Below, in pieces: positions 1 to 10,589 of a stretch of 64,000 bases of DNA. Under the pieces are notes generated by a model, which made no database searches, was not told where the DNA came from, and worked only from the letters and a program-made list of their open reading frames with translations. The stretch comes from Desmodesmus armatus (lineage: Eukaryota > Chlorophyta > Chlorophyceae > Sphaeropleales > Scenedesmaceae). Each line of letters opens with the position of its first letter. The stretch's first letter is position 1. The stretch covers positions 1,364,001 through 1,428,000 of the forward strand of contig VIIQ02000002.1 of NCBI GenBank assembly GCA_007449985.2, written 5' to 3'. A program made the translations under genes and the position numbers.

Positions 1-934
1 TTGTTTGTCGTTAACCAATCAACAATTGCTTGCTAACGTCACCGACCACAGAGGACAGCTCCCACCCCGAGGTTTACTTGTGCAGTCAAACATGGGCAGC
101 CAAGGGGGTGGTCACAGGCTAGCCTCTAGCTCTCTCTGTGAGACAGTGCCCGGAACCGGGGAGGTAGCAAGATTTCCTGTGGAGACACTGGGAACACACA
201 AAGATGGGAACACAGAACACAATGTAACTAGCACTGGGTCCCCCACCGCCACCCCAGGCAACGAAAGCCTAACAAAGCAACCTCACAGTACAATAGAAGG
301 CGTCCAGACCAAAGCTGTGAGTCCAGCAGCCCCATCAAGCCTAGTAGGATTACCTGCAAGCAGCACCACCACCGCGCAGCGAGCGTCAGGAACAGCCCAC
401 CAGGATGCCAGGAAAGAGCATGTAGGCACAAGGAGGGAGGGTGGGGGTCCTCCCCCACCCCCAGCGCTCTAGCTCTCTCTGTGTGTGCTGCTGGGGGGCC
501 TTGCTGCTTCTCAAGGCCCAAGTGGCTACCACCACGCCATTTGTTCTGTGTTGTTCAGAATGATGTTGCACTTGCCAGTGCAATTGCACTGGATGGCCAC
601 GGAGGCTGCCAAGCAACTGGGCTGGAATTACAGCGGACTCAGGTGCGAGTCGAGGTGCATTTCAGAGGTTACAAACGACACCAGTACAAACAAGCCACCC
701 AATCACATACACCATCGCCAGGTGTGAAGATTACAACTGGCGGCAGTACACAATTCGGACCACAGCCTCACATCACTCTGTGCTGGAGCCAGCAGCACCA
801 GTCCGGCATCAACAACCACAACCAATGAGCCCCAAAATCTGCTTCAAAAAATCTTGAAGGTCAAGCCGCCACCCAGTCCACAGACGATCGCAAGGGCGCC
901 AACAGAATCTGTGTCAAGTAGCTGTCCACTGCCA
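1..934. other. 3' flank of shikimate kinase, no gene seen
   Basis: No exon with convincing splice sites or family similarity is visible on either strand. The stretch holds one copy of a dispersed repeat (137-330). On the minus strand a TGTAA motif (plus-strand TTACA near 731) lies about 200 bases beyond the shikimate kinase stop and could be its polyadenylation signal. The longer open frames here are low-complexity and I treat them as chance. Confidence 0.5.
137..330 (+). repeat. Dispersed repeat, copy 1 of 2
   Basis: About 190 bases, starting TGTGAGACAGTGCCCGG and ending near GTCCAGCAGC, recur in the same orientation at 18113-18299 with only scattered substitutions and a few short indels. 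Both copies lie in 3' flanking DNA outside genes. No open reading frame is shared, so a short non-autonomous element (SINE- or MITE-like) is likely. No target-site duplication was recognised. Confidence 0.75.
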
Positions 935-3900
935 TCACTCCTCTGCGGGCTGCTGCTGAACAGGGCTGGCCTGCTTCTTCATGCTGGGCACCTCCCCTGC
1001 CCGCTCAATGGTGAACTGCCTGCGTGCCTCCCTCTCCTCCTTGGTGCTCTGGATCTTCTTGGACATGGCATCCATCAACCGGTGCATCACAACTGGGGGC
1101 ACAGCGGCGGGAATGAAGGGGGGGGGGGGTGCACCGAAGCACACAAGTGAGTGAGGAACAATGTGACACGGTGTCTACAGAGGTAATGCATGTGAGTCAT
1201 ACTCAAGCAACTCCATCAGGATACCAAAACATGGACATCTTTGTGGAGCATCACATGTACCGAGTTGCTTGTGTGAAGCGGCCAAGTATGTGACACCGTC
1301 GGGGCATGTCTCAACACATGTGATACAGGCACATGCACTGTTGGTGGTTCAGCACAGGCAGACGGCGCGCAGACCAATGACCTTCCCCCCCTCCTGCAGC
1401 CCTGTTGGCCCACTGTCCACCTTCACAATTTCCAAAAAAGCCACGTGCCATGGGTGATCTTGGGTTGAGACCACAACAGTGACAGCTGACTCATACGGCT
1501 GGCTGCGGCCGCCATGCCCTTGCACAAACCAAACAACACCGCCTGCCCTCCCACTTGCCGCACCATACCTGCTGCTGGTGCCCCCGCCTGCTCGTCCTTG
1601 CCATATCCGCGCAGGTCTATGGTCACATCAGCGTTCTCATAGTATTTGGTGCGATCTTCCAACAGCTTGTTCAGCTTGCCAAGGCTGATGTCATAAGCCT
1701 GGGCCTCTGGGATAATGGGGGGGGGGGGGGAGAAGGCAAAGGAAGCATTGCAGGCCACAGAGGAAAATGGCAGGGAAAAGGTGAGGTATGGTGTGGATTC
1801 ATGTGTGGAAGCGCTGACATGTGTGTGTTAGTGTGTGTTGGGGGGCGAGCGGGTTGGATGGATGGAGGGAGAAGGGCGTTGTTGCGAACACTGCCGCAAG
1901 TGCGCAAAAGTTTGCTGTCGTTATGCACCTCATATCCGACCCATAGCATACCATGCAAAGCCAACAGTCCAGCCCTTCAGCAAGCCCCCCGGCCTGCTCT
2001 GCAACCTGTCTGCCGTGCTGTGCCTCGCTGTGAGCTGTACTCACCTGACACTCCGTCTCCAAACAGCAGGGGTCGCTTCTCAATGCCCTCGGACACCACG
2101 CGGCGTGCCAGCAGGTCTGGCTCCCCCTTGAGCCAGGCCACAATGCCGTTGTGCATGTAGCTCCAGTTCTTGGGCCGAGTGACGGCACCACCTCCTGTAG
2201 CAATGACCAGGCTCTTGTAGGGAGCCAGCTCCTTCAGCACCTGGGGATGGGGGGAGGGAGTGCGGAGGGGAGGGGGGGGGGTCACACATGGGGTCGTTCT
2301 GTTGACACAGCCGCGTGACAGCACCATCTCCTGTTGCAATCAGGCGAGGCCCTGATCCAGTAAAGTAGTAGTAGTAGTAGTAGTCAGTAGTAGTCAGTGG
2401 TAGTAGTAGCAATGACCAGGGCACTTGAAGTGAGCTAGCTGCTTCAACACCTGGGGATGGGGGCAGGGGGGGGGTCACACAGGGATCACACAGGGGGTCA
2501 CACAAAGGTATTACACTGATGGCACTCAAACACATGTACGTGGCTCTAGTGTGAGTACGGATGCACTCCCTATGCCGATACACCTGTCGTGAGACAGTCG
2601 GCAGTGATGCAACAGGCATATGGCAAGCATCAGGCTTTCAAGCCTCACCGTCAACACACCTCAACAAAAGACTCCCCTCCCCGCCTTGCTGCTCCTCACA
2701 TTGCTCACAGTCCCACACCATTACCATTGGGTGAGCCACATGGATACCACGTGCGCAGGAACTCATACCTTGGTCCCCATTGCAGAAAGACACATGCACC
2801 AAGCAGGGAGCCGGTTCTACTCAACACTGTGCATTAGGCGACGCCTGCACGGATGCAGCCAGCACTCTGCTGCACCCCCCCCCCCTGCACCCCCCCCCCC
2901 CTGCTCCCCCAGCCACCCCCACCTCCTGCTCAGTGAGCAGTGCTCACCTGCTCCTCGCACTGCCTGAAGTAGTCCTCCCCATACTTCTTGAAGATCTCAG
3001 ACACAGTCTCACCAGAGTGAGCACGCTCAATCATGTTGTCGGTGTCAAAGAACGCATACCTGCACAGCATGGCACAGCATAGCACAGCAGACGTGGTCAC
3101 GTACATGACTACTTGCATAATTTGACTATGAGGCAAGCACTGCAGGCGCAACTTCAGTATTGATAGCAACATGCACAGGGCGGTACACAGTGCAGGATAC
3201 TTGAGCTCAAGGACAGCAGCTGTGTTGGCACAGAACCGTCGATGAAAGAGACTGCACACCTAGGGCGATGCGCAACCAATGCAACGCGCCCCCACTGCCA
3301 AGTCACTTGAACAGCACTGCTTGGCACATTGCTGCTTGCGATACCCAACACTGTTGCCTCTGAGGGGGGGGGCAGGACCAAACCCCTTCAACCCCCACCC
3401 CCTTCCTGCACACCGCACACTGTGGGCAGCTGATCCAATCCCCCCCCCCCCCCGAAAGCCCCCCCCCCCCCCCGGGGCTCACTTGAGTGTGTTGGCCAAC
3501 ATCTTCCCTGTTGTGCTCTTGCCGCTGCCCATCATTCCTATGAGGTAGATGCTGCAGCCCTTCAGCTCATCACCTAGCTCCTCCTGGAGCTTCTTCACCT
3601 GGGGGGGGGGAGCAGGAGGAGGAAAGGACGAGGGTGCGTGTGTGTGCGTGTGTTAGCATAGAAGCTGTGCGTGTGGGGGGTGGGGGGGCTCCTGCTGTAA
3701 CAACAAAGGCGGTTGATTAAGCTTGTGTAAGTGTAGGCCGGCTCCCGCCTGATGCGGCAGGGTAGGTAAGGGGATGCCGCCAGCTTAGCAAAGGTTTCGA
3801 AAAATTGAAGGGCTCATCCTAGCATAAAGGAGTGCAGCCGCAGTGCCTGTCAGAGGGGGCAGGCTGGTCCTCTCTGGCCCCACCATCCTCAAACGACAAA

Positions 3901-4688
3901 ACCCCGGCTTCTGTGACTGCCATTCCAAAAACTTCGGTCCTCCTCACCATCTTCCTCCCAGCACCTCTCTGCCCACCCACCAACCCCACCCATCTACCCA
4001 GCTTCCCACACATACCACCTCATGAAGACACCCCCCTCGCTGCCCCTCAACGCCTGTCCCTGTCCACCCTGCTCACCTCTGGTGCCCCTCCTTATCACCC
4101 CCCCCCCCTCATCTCCCCCTCCCTATCCCCCCACAACCATGTGATACACAGCCGCAACTACATGTACAGACTCCCCCCTCCCCGCTCCATTACTCAACAC
4201 CCACAGTGATCACTCATGAGTGGTCATGGTCTCCCCAGCCCCCCCCCCCCTCTCCCCCCCCCCAACCCCCTCACCTCTGCCCCCAGCAGGTCAAAGTCCT
4301 GGTCCACCAGGGGGATGTTGGGGTCAATCTCAACCTGTTCACCCTCACCACCACTGCCAGCCTGATCAGCAGGCACTGCAAACACCACCAGCACCCGCTG
4401 CTGCTGCCTGCGCTGAACCAGCTGCTGCTGCTGCTGGCCCTGCTGCCGGTGAAACTGCTGCTGCCATGGCTGCTGCTGCAGGGTCGCGGGTACGAGAGGC
4501 TGTCGGAGGCTGGTAGAGAGGGCCTGCAGGGGCTGCAGGACAGCACGCTGCTGCTGCTTGTGCTGGTGCTGCTGGCGTGGGGCTGGTGCCGCACTGCGGA
4601 GGGGCCTGCTGCTTAGGGGTGCTAGCTGCTGCTTTGTGCTGCTGAATGCAGCTGGTGTGTGCACTGTGTGCTGCATGGATGCAGCCAT
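935..4688 (-). CDS. SK: Shikimate kinase, probably plastid-targeted
   Basis: Phosphorylates shikimate to shikimate-3-phosphate with ATP, the fifth step of the chorismate pathway. Six exons join in phase: 4688-4275, 3598-3483, 3059-2948, 2240-2045, 1706-1569 and 1092-935, giving 377 residues. Residues 1-138 are a Gln/Ala-rich extension, as expected for a transit peptide followed by a linker. The catalytic part shows Walker A GMMGSGKST (159-167), the shikimate-binding FFDTD (180-184), FRQCE, the ATGGG loop (about 228-232), the lid RPLL and the conserved RTKYYENAD. The C-terminus is a charged tail. In-frame ATGs also exist at 4811 and 4766; 4688 is chosen because the extension it gives is already ample. 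Intron 3 carries a decayed copy of the start of exon 4. The gene is divergent from GID8. Identity is firm; the exact start is not. Confidence 0.93.
2306..2462 (-). repeat. Decayed partial copy of shikimate kinase exon 4 inside intron 3
   Basis: The strand-matched stretch resembles the acceptor side of exon 4 (about 2165-2250). One half (2306-2335) matches the TGGTGCCGTCAC region and the other (2408-2462) matches the segment running from the CAGGTGCTGAAGGAG acceptor. The halves are separated by a (TAG)n-like run at 2363-2412. The copy has lost the reading frame, so it is a pseudo-exon and not an alternative exon. Confidence 0.7.
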
Positions 4689-5363
4689 TGTGGCTCCTGC
4701 ATGACAGCAGCATGGGGCGGGGGCAGCAACAGTGTGGGAGGCGGCACAACGTATGTTCACATCCATATATGATGCTGTTGCTGTTGCATTTGAAAGGGCT
4801 TGACAAATCATTGTTCCAGTACTGATGAAACTTCATAACTTATGTGCAAGCAGCTCTGCAAGCACCTCAGCTGGCTATGCAAACACTCCCACCCACCTCT
4901 GGTGTGCTGCCGGAGTTGAAGTGAGGACACGTTCTGACACTTCAATTACGCCACAAGCATGCACATTGACTACAATCACAGTCAACAATTACTGTTGGTT
5001 GCGATCACGGGCTTTGTTTGGGGTGCAGAATGACCGTTGCAGAATGCCCGAGGCCGGTGAAGGTGAGGGCAAGGTGGGCTATGGTAACAATCTCTGATCG
5101 ATTGTTGTATGTTCACTTTGTTCGCTTGGTGAAGTGCGTCAACCCATCCGTCATTCAACCGCTTTGCCTGATCCATCCACTGGATCAGTTTCTTGCTGCT
5201 CGTCCCTGTTGTGCTGAGGGCCTGATTGCTGCCTGGGGTGTGACATAGTACTCAAGCAGCATCATAGGGACGCGGGTACAAGGAAGGAGTGGACCACGAA
5301 CACAGAGCACACACACCACTCAACAAAGCAGCAGACCAGAGCTGGGTTGCTCTGCCGGTCGCC
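4689..5363. promoter_or_regulatory. Shared 5' region of shikimate kinase and GID8
   Basis: About 675 bases lie between the two divergent start codons. Both promoters and 5' UTRs must lie here. I see no clear TATA box or known operator. The part up to 4811 stays open in the shikimate kinase frame, so the 5' end of that gene could be longer. Confidence 0.5.
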
Positions 5364-8062
5364 ATGCCCCCTTCAGCGTCCAAGAAGACCATCTCAGCAG
5401 ACGCATGGGATGCAAAGCTGTCGCAGGTCAAAGTGTCTAAGGAGGACATGAACAAACTGGTCATGAACTTCCTGGTTACAGAGGTACGCGTGCACAGGTG
5501 GTGCATGCATCCCCACTCACACTCACCAGCCAGATACAGCACCACCTGATTCCGATCAAATTTCGGCCGGAAACGCCTGTGCCTAATGCACACATGCACC
5601 AGTAAGATACAGCAGCAACGGGTCAGACGCTTGGCTGTCTCCCATGACACACCCTTTGCCACATGCCAGTTGCACAGCACCAGCGCAGCAGGGCAAAACA
5701 TTCGGAGGCAAATAGTGTTCCTGCATGCTGTGCCCCTTGCCTCTCTGCTTGCTGTGCTGTCTATCCTAGCAACAAGCAAATGTGTGCGCTGCTAGCAATA
5801 ACATACATGTGCTGCTCTCCCAGCTGTATCGTCCACCCCACCCCACCCAGTGCCACACCACCCCACTTCACATCAATGCCTGGAGAGGGCGGCCAGGTGA
5901 CCCATGCAGTATGTGTATCCCAACCACAGTCTGGATGGTGCTGCTGGCCCCGACATGCAGCTGTCCTTATGACCACCCTCCACCACCAACATGCCGTGTC
6001 CCGCCCCATGCTGCTGTCCCCCCCCCCCCCACGCACGCGCACATACAGGGCTATGTTGATGCAGCGCGCATGTTTGAGTCCGAGTCTGGCACAGCCCCTG
6101 GTGTCCAGCTGTCCACCATCATGGACCGCATGGAGATCCGCAAGGCGGTGCAGACAGGGCAGGTGGAGGAGGCAATAGACAAGGTCAACGACCTGAACCC
6201 TGAGGTAAGTTTACTGTTAGGCATGCTGAGTATGAGGTAGGATACAATTGTGGTGGGAGCAGGTCAGCCTACGGGTGTGACATACAGGTCAGCAGCAGGG
6301 CAATCAGATACCAGCTGGTGCAAGCAAGCACAGGGCAGGACAGTGGTGGTGTCCCTTGTCCGGTGTGGTGTCTCCAGTGTGGCAGCAGGGCGCCCTGACG
6401 GGCCTGCTGAGGAGGTAAGGAGGAGGGGCCAGGTGCAGGAGCTCTTTCTTGAGGCCACTGATGTTGAGAACAACCCAGAGATCATAAGGGAATGATACAA
6501 GATGGACGCAGGTATCAGTGGGCAAGTAGTATGTGCGCTTTGAGCCTGTCTGCTCATGAAGTCCTGCCAGGCATGACCAGCGCTACACCCCATGGACACA
6601 TATTATGGGCTCATAAATGGGGTTGACTGCTGCAACAAATTCTGGTTGCATCTGCACCTGAATGTCAAGCCCTTCCAGGCTCACGTGAGTTGAGTGAGGC
6701 CCACCGTGCGCAGGCAGTTGGTGCATCTTGTAGTGGTGTGCTCTCCACCCTTCACGTGTGATCCTCCCTCTCCTTACTCTGTTGCTGGTGGTGTGGTTTG
6801 CGTGTGGTCCTTGGTGCTGCAGCGCCCAAGGGTAGTTGTTTACTCCTATCACAACCAGAGGGCAGGGGTGCACCCTGCCCTCTGGCTGAGTGAAGGGGTG
6901 GACACCACCCTTTGGCGCTGCAGCACCAATGGCAACAGGCAAACAACACCGCCTGCAACATAGTAAGAGGGGTGAGGGTGAAACAAGTCAAGCCCAGTCG
7001 GTCACGAACCACCAGGCAACCTTCGTATATCACAACACATGTAATCAAAACTACGACAGATGCGCTGCATGCAAAGTTTGTCAGCAAGCCCCTGTAACCA
7101 AGGTGCCTGCTTACACACTGTCAAAGCAGACCCCTATTACCAAAACACCAACACCTACACCAAACCTGCCGCAATGGCTGCTACCTGCTGCTGTGCCCCC
7201 CCCCCCCCCCAGATCCTTGAGGAGCAGCATGCGCTGTTCTTCCACCTGCAGCAGCAGCGTCTGATTGAGTTGATACGCAGCGGCAAGACAGAGGAGGCGC
7301 TGGCCTTTGCCCAGGAGTACCTGGCACCACACGGGGAGGAGAACGAGGCGTTCCTGGAGGAACTGGGTGAGCGAAGACACTCTTGTTTGGGGGGGGGGGG
7401 GGGGCACTCTTCGTGCCTTTGGCGGGGACATTTTCTGTGTGCTTGGAAGGGTGGGGGCTGACGTGGGGGTGGGTATGGGTATTCCTATGGAGGTGGGTGG
7501 GCGCTCTGTATGGTTTCTTGCCCGTGGGCACTGCTGTAGCGGTTGATTGAGGTGCAGGGGATTGTTGCAGAGCCGTTTGTGTTGTACGCAAGCGTGCTGC
7601 TGAGGTGGGGTTGTGTGGTGGCTGATTATGCTGGGGAGCACAAGAGGGGGCCAGGGACAGCAGCACTGTTGGGAGAATGAATGATGTGTTCCTTGTTACT
7701 GCTGGCCATCCTGCTCTCAGCTCGCTGCAGCTGACACACTCCCTGCCATGTTGGTACCAACACCTGCCCCCCCCCCCGCCCCTCCTTCTCCCCTGCCGCT
7801 TCCAGAGCGCACTGTGGCCCTGCTTGCCTTTGAGGACGCCAAGTCCAGCCCCGTTGGGGACCTCATGGATGTGGCCCAGCGCCAGAAGACGGCGAGTGAG
7901 CTGAACGCCGCCATCCTCAGCAGCCAGGGTCAGGAGAAGGAGCCACGGCTGCTGCTGCTGCTCAAGATGATGCTGTGGGCGCAGCAGCAGCTGGATGAGA
8001 AGGCAACGTACCCAAAGGTCACAGACCTGGCCACTGCTAGCCTGTCAAGCCCGGGGAGCTAG
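5364..8062 (+). CDS. GID8: GID8-type LisH/CTLH subunit of the GID/CTLH E3 ligase
   Basis: Scaffold subunit of the GID/CTLH ubiquitin ligase, acting in cytosol and nucleus. Four exons join in phase: 5364-5483, 6049-6204, 7213-7366 and 7806-8062 (stop TAG), giving 228 residues, the usual size for GID8. The LisH segment is near residues 25-60 ([20 protein letters not shown]). The CTLH segment follows with [26 protein letters not shown] and [13 protein letters not shown]. The CRA part has [27 protein letters not shown] and NAAILSSQ, all close to plant and animal GID8. The start is the first ATG in a short leader. Long C runs precede the exon 2 and exon 3 acceptors. The ribozyme element lies about 400 bases downstream. 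Confidence 0.95.
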
Positions 8063-8457
8063 GGGTGGGCGTTTGCGGCTGAGTGGCTTGCTGCATGCAG
8101 GAATGAAGCTGTCGGTTATGTCTGGACCTGTCAAAGTGCCTGGCATCCTGCCAGCATGCTGCTGGTCCAATGTGGCAAGCTTGTTGTCGTCCTTGGCGTT
8201 TTTGGGTTTGTGTCTGTGCGCCAGCATGCGGGTTACTGTGTATATCTCTGAGGAGCTTGTACATTATACAGCTGGGGGACCCTGCCCCAGCACAGCTGTA
8301 CTGCAGAAGTACGGCAGGGCATTCATCAACCTTGCAGTGTACGGGAGTGCCCATGTCTGGCTGCTTGCTTGCCTCTGGCAACACAGACTGGTTTGGGGGT
8401 GTTGGTGGTCTAGACACTGAGGCTGTGACATGTGCAGGGTTTTGTTGTTTTCGGAGG
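8063..8457 (+). other. 3' flank of GID8
   Basis: No gene. This is the presumed 3' UTR and downstream DNA of GID8 up to the target-site duplication of the inserted element. The only nearby plus-strand TGTAA (about 8769) lies inside the element, so the natural polyadenylation site of GID8 is unclear. Confidence 0.5.
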
Positions 8458-8466
8458 AGATGGCTC
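8458..8466 (+). repeat. Target-site duplication, left copy
   Basis: AGATGGCTC directly abuts the first base of the first 388-bp repeat. The identical nine bases directly abut the last base of the second repeat at 9319-9327. Such exact framing is the signature of transposition. Confidence 0.85.
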
Positions 8467-8854
8467 TACAAACGTAACTTGTTGACCAGCAAACGACTGG
8501 TGAATACGTGCCACACAGCCAACAGGCGCTGTGGAGCACGGGCAAGGCAGACCGGTTTCGACCCCAGCCACGGGGTCTCATCAGTGCCCTTGAAAGACAC
8601 ACGACACACACACATGCAATGAGTGCATCTCAAGGGGTACTACTGACCATATATAGGGCAAAGCACAGCCCATGACTAAGCCTGACAAATCGGCATTAGT
8701 CAACTGCATGCAGCCAGAAGCTGCCGGATACACCACATGCATCTCTGCATGCAGCCCAGCAGCTAACTGTAAACACTGCAGATATACACCATGCAGTAGC
8801 TCCAAAAATGAACTACTGGGTCAGCAGCATACACACACATATAGTACATCCCCT
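8467..8854 (-). repeat. 388-bp direct repeat, copy 1
   Basis: Begins TACAAACGTAACTTG and ends ATAGTACATCCCCT. It matches 8931-9318 base for base as far as read, at an offset of exactly 464. The 76 bases that follow (8855-8930) belong to the unit but are absent after copy 2. Confidence 0.95.
8544..8591 (-). ncRNA. Type I hammerhead ribozyme, copy 1
   Basis: Read on the minus strand, the universal core is complete: CUGAUGA (8584-8578), helix II GACCCC/GGGGUC with a 6-nt loop (8577-8560), then GAAA (8559-8556). Helix I pairs AGGGCA (8590-8585) with UGCCUU (8549-8544), six pairs including one G-U. The cleavage triplet is GUC, so the cut falls between 8550 and 8549. Helix III is the loopless palindrome ACCGGU (8556-8551), which cannot close on itself well and points to a dimeric (double hammerhead) active form. 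Covariation could not be tested here. Confidence 0.85.
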
Positions 8855-8930
8855 TGTTGATCGATCGACAAGTAGGTCGATATCGTATAGCAGGCGTCGC
8901 CAAGCTTGGGCGGATCTCTGCAGATTACGC

Positions 8931-9318
8931 TACAAACGTAACTTGTTGACCAGCAAACGACTGGTGAATACGTGCCACACAGCCAACAGGCGCTGTGGAG
9001 CACGGGCAAGGCAGACCGGTTTCGACCCCAGCCACGGGGTCTCATCAGTGCCCTTGAAAGACACACGACACACACACATGCAATGAGTGCATCTCAAGGG
9101 GTACTACTGACCATATATAGGGCAAAGCACAGCCCATGACTAAGCCTGACAAATCGGCATTAGTCAACTGCATGCAGCCAGAAGCTGCCGGATACACCAC
9201 ATGCATCTCTGCATGCAGCCCAGCAGCTAACTGTAAACACTGCAGATATACACCATGCAGTAGCTCCAAAAATGAACTACTGGGTCAGCAGCATACACAC
9301 ACATATAGTACATCCCCT
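8931..9318 (-). repeat. 388-bp direct repeat, copy 2
   Basis: Second copy of the repeat at 8467-8854, at the same orientation. It ends exactly at the right-hand target-site duplication (9319-9327). Confidence 0.95.
9008..9055 (-). ncRNA. Type I hammerhead ribozyme, copy 2
   Basis: Identical to the copy at 8544-8591, shifted by 464 bases, with predicted cleavage between 9014 and 9013. On a minus-strand transcript this copy comes first; cleavage here and at 8550/8549 liberates 9013-8550, exactly 464 nt, with 5'-OH and 2',3'-cyclic phosphate ends suited to circularisation. Confidence 0.85.
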
Positions 9319-9327
9319 AGATGGCTC
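9319..9327 (+). repeat. Target-site duplication, right copy
   Basis: AGATGGCTC immediately after the second 388-bp repeat, identical to 8458-8466. Confidence 0.85.
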
Positions 9328-10589
9328 CCCCTAAGACATAGCTGGCTTGTCTCAACATGCGTGCACAAGCTTGTGGTGTTGCAAGTGCCCATTGCCCGCA
9401 TGTGTTTGAAGGATGGCTGGCTGGTGTATTGATAATGCGACTGTACTTTGGGGAGGCACCAGTTCAACATGAGGCTCAAGCTGAGGGTGGGGCAGTGGCT
9501 GCATGTTGGGCCAGTTTGGTACAAAACTCCAAACTAGTGAGAGAAGCATGCACATGGTTGGAATTACTTATCCGATGGCGGGCAGCATCACCAAGTGCTG
9601 GAAGCATTTATGCCAGAAATGGTCACAAGCAGCAAAAGGCAGTACAGCTTTCCCACACATTTGTGTGTAAGACACATGGCTTGATGACGACGCACACAAT
9701 CCTACTGATAGTTAGAGATGGTCTGTGTGTGTTTGGGGGGGGGGGTGAGGGCCTGAACACATCACCGGCCTTTTTTGTATAGGCGCCAAGCGCCGTCTTG
9801 TGTGGCCTGAGGTTCAAGTCATGCTTGCACCACAATTGTTGCTGAATGCATAGCTTGACGTACTGCACATCTGACAGTAGCTCGCAGGCCACAAACTGTC
9901 TGCCAAGTTTCAGACGTTTCTGACAGCCGAAGGGGTGCAGCCCACAACCTGCTAGCTGATGTTTGGGCACAAGCGACAGCAGGGGTACCTGAGTCGGGCT
10001 GCAACCTGCTGGCCGACTTTCAGAGTACTACTCCTAGTAGGAGCGCATGCTGCAATCTTGCTGTACTACGTAGGACATCAGAACCCTACTACCTGCACAT
10101 GTGTCAGCAAGCAGGACAAAGTGGCGAAGGCAGACACCATGCAGGGATACGTCAGTCAACTGCTGACACACCATGCAAAAGTAGTGTGTGTCAATCGTCC
10201 ACCAGCCCAGTGCGCAACCAGCAAGGCAGGCTCACCAGCTTACTAGCCTTGATGCTGGTTGCACAAGTATCATCGTAATAATTGCCAAGCTTGCAAACCC
10301 AATTGGCCACCCCATGGACATGCACCTCTGAAGCGCACAGACTGGTGGTGATACCCACCTGATTGAACTGACGCAGCCTTGCATGTGCCACATGCTGTGG
10401 CACAGTCGGAATGGGGGGCCTTGCATCCTCTTGTGCTCCATAGTTCTGAAACACTGGTGTGCACATGTCAAGCAGCGGCATCAGCGGTGCACCAGACAAG
10501 CAGCAAGACAGCCATGTGTCCAGTGCATGCTGACACCTGCTGCGGCAGCAGCTGTGAAGCACTCATTGGACATGCAAGCAACTACCGCC

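Larger units (their letters stand above)
8467..9318 (-). mobile_element. Retrozyme-like element: 1.84 tandem units of a 464-bp hammerhead monomer
   Basis: The insertion is one 464-bp unit (8467-8930) followed by a second unit that stops after 388 bp (8931-9318). The two copies appear identical over the 388 bp. It is framed by a perfect 9-bp duplication and has no protein-coding capacity, so it must be mobilised in trans. Each copy carries a minus-strand type I hammerhead ribozyme; cleavage at both gives a 464-nt RNA equal to one unit. Partial head-to-tail dimers with hammerheads are known for retrozymes and for hammerhead-bearing Penelope-like elements. A 9-bp duplication fits target-primed insertion better than the 4 bp reported for plant retrozymes. 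Near-identity of the copies suggests recent insertion, but an assembly artefact is conceivable. Confidence 0.82.

Noticed and set aside
8551..8590. GGTTTCGACC first read as a tRNA-like T-arm on the plus strand
   Set aside because: The matching structure is the minus-strand hammerhead, which accounts for every conserved base; no tRNA cloverleaf forms.
8467..9318. Direct repeats interpreted as LTRs of a solo or mini LTR retrotransposon
   Set aside because: The ends are not TG..CA, the 76-bp interior has no primer-binding site or polypurine tract, and the duplication is 9 bp rather than 4-6.
9780..9835. GGTTCAAGTC resembling a tRNA T-loop
   Set aside because: No acceptor stem, D-loop or anticodon arm could be paired around it on either strand.
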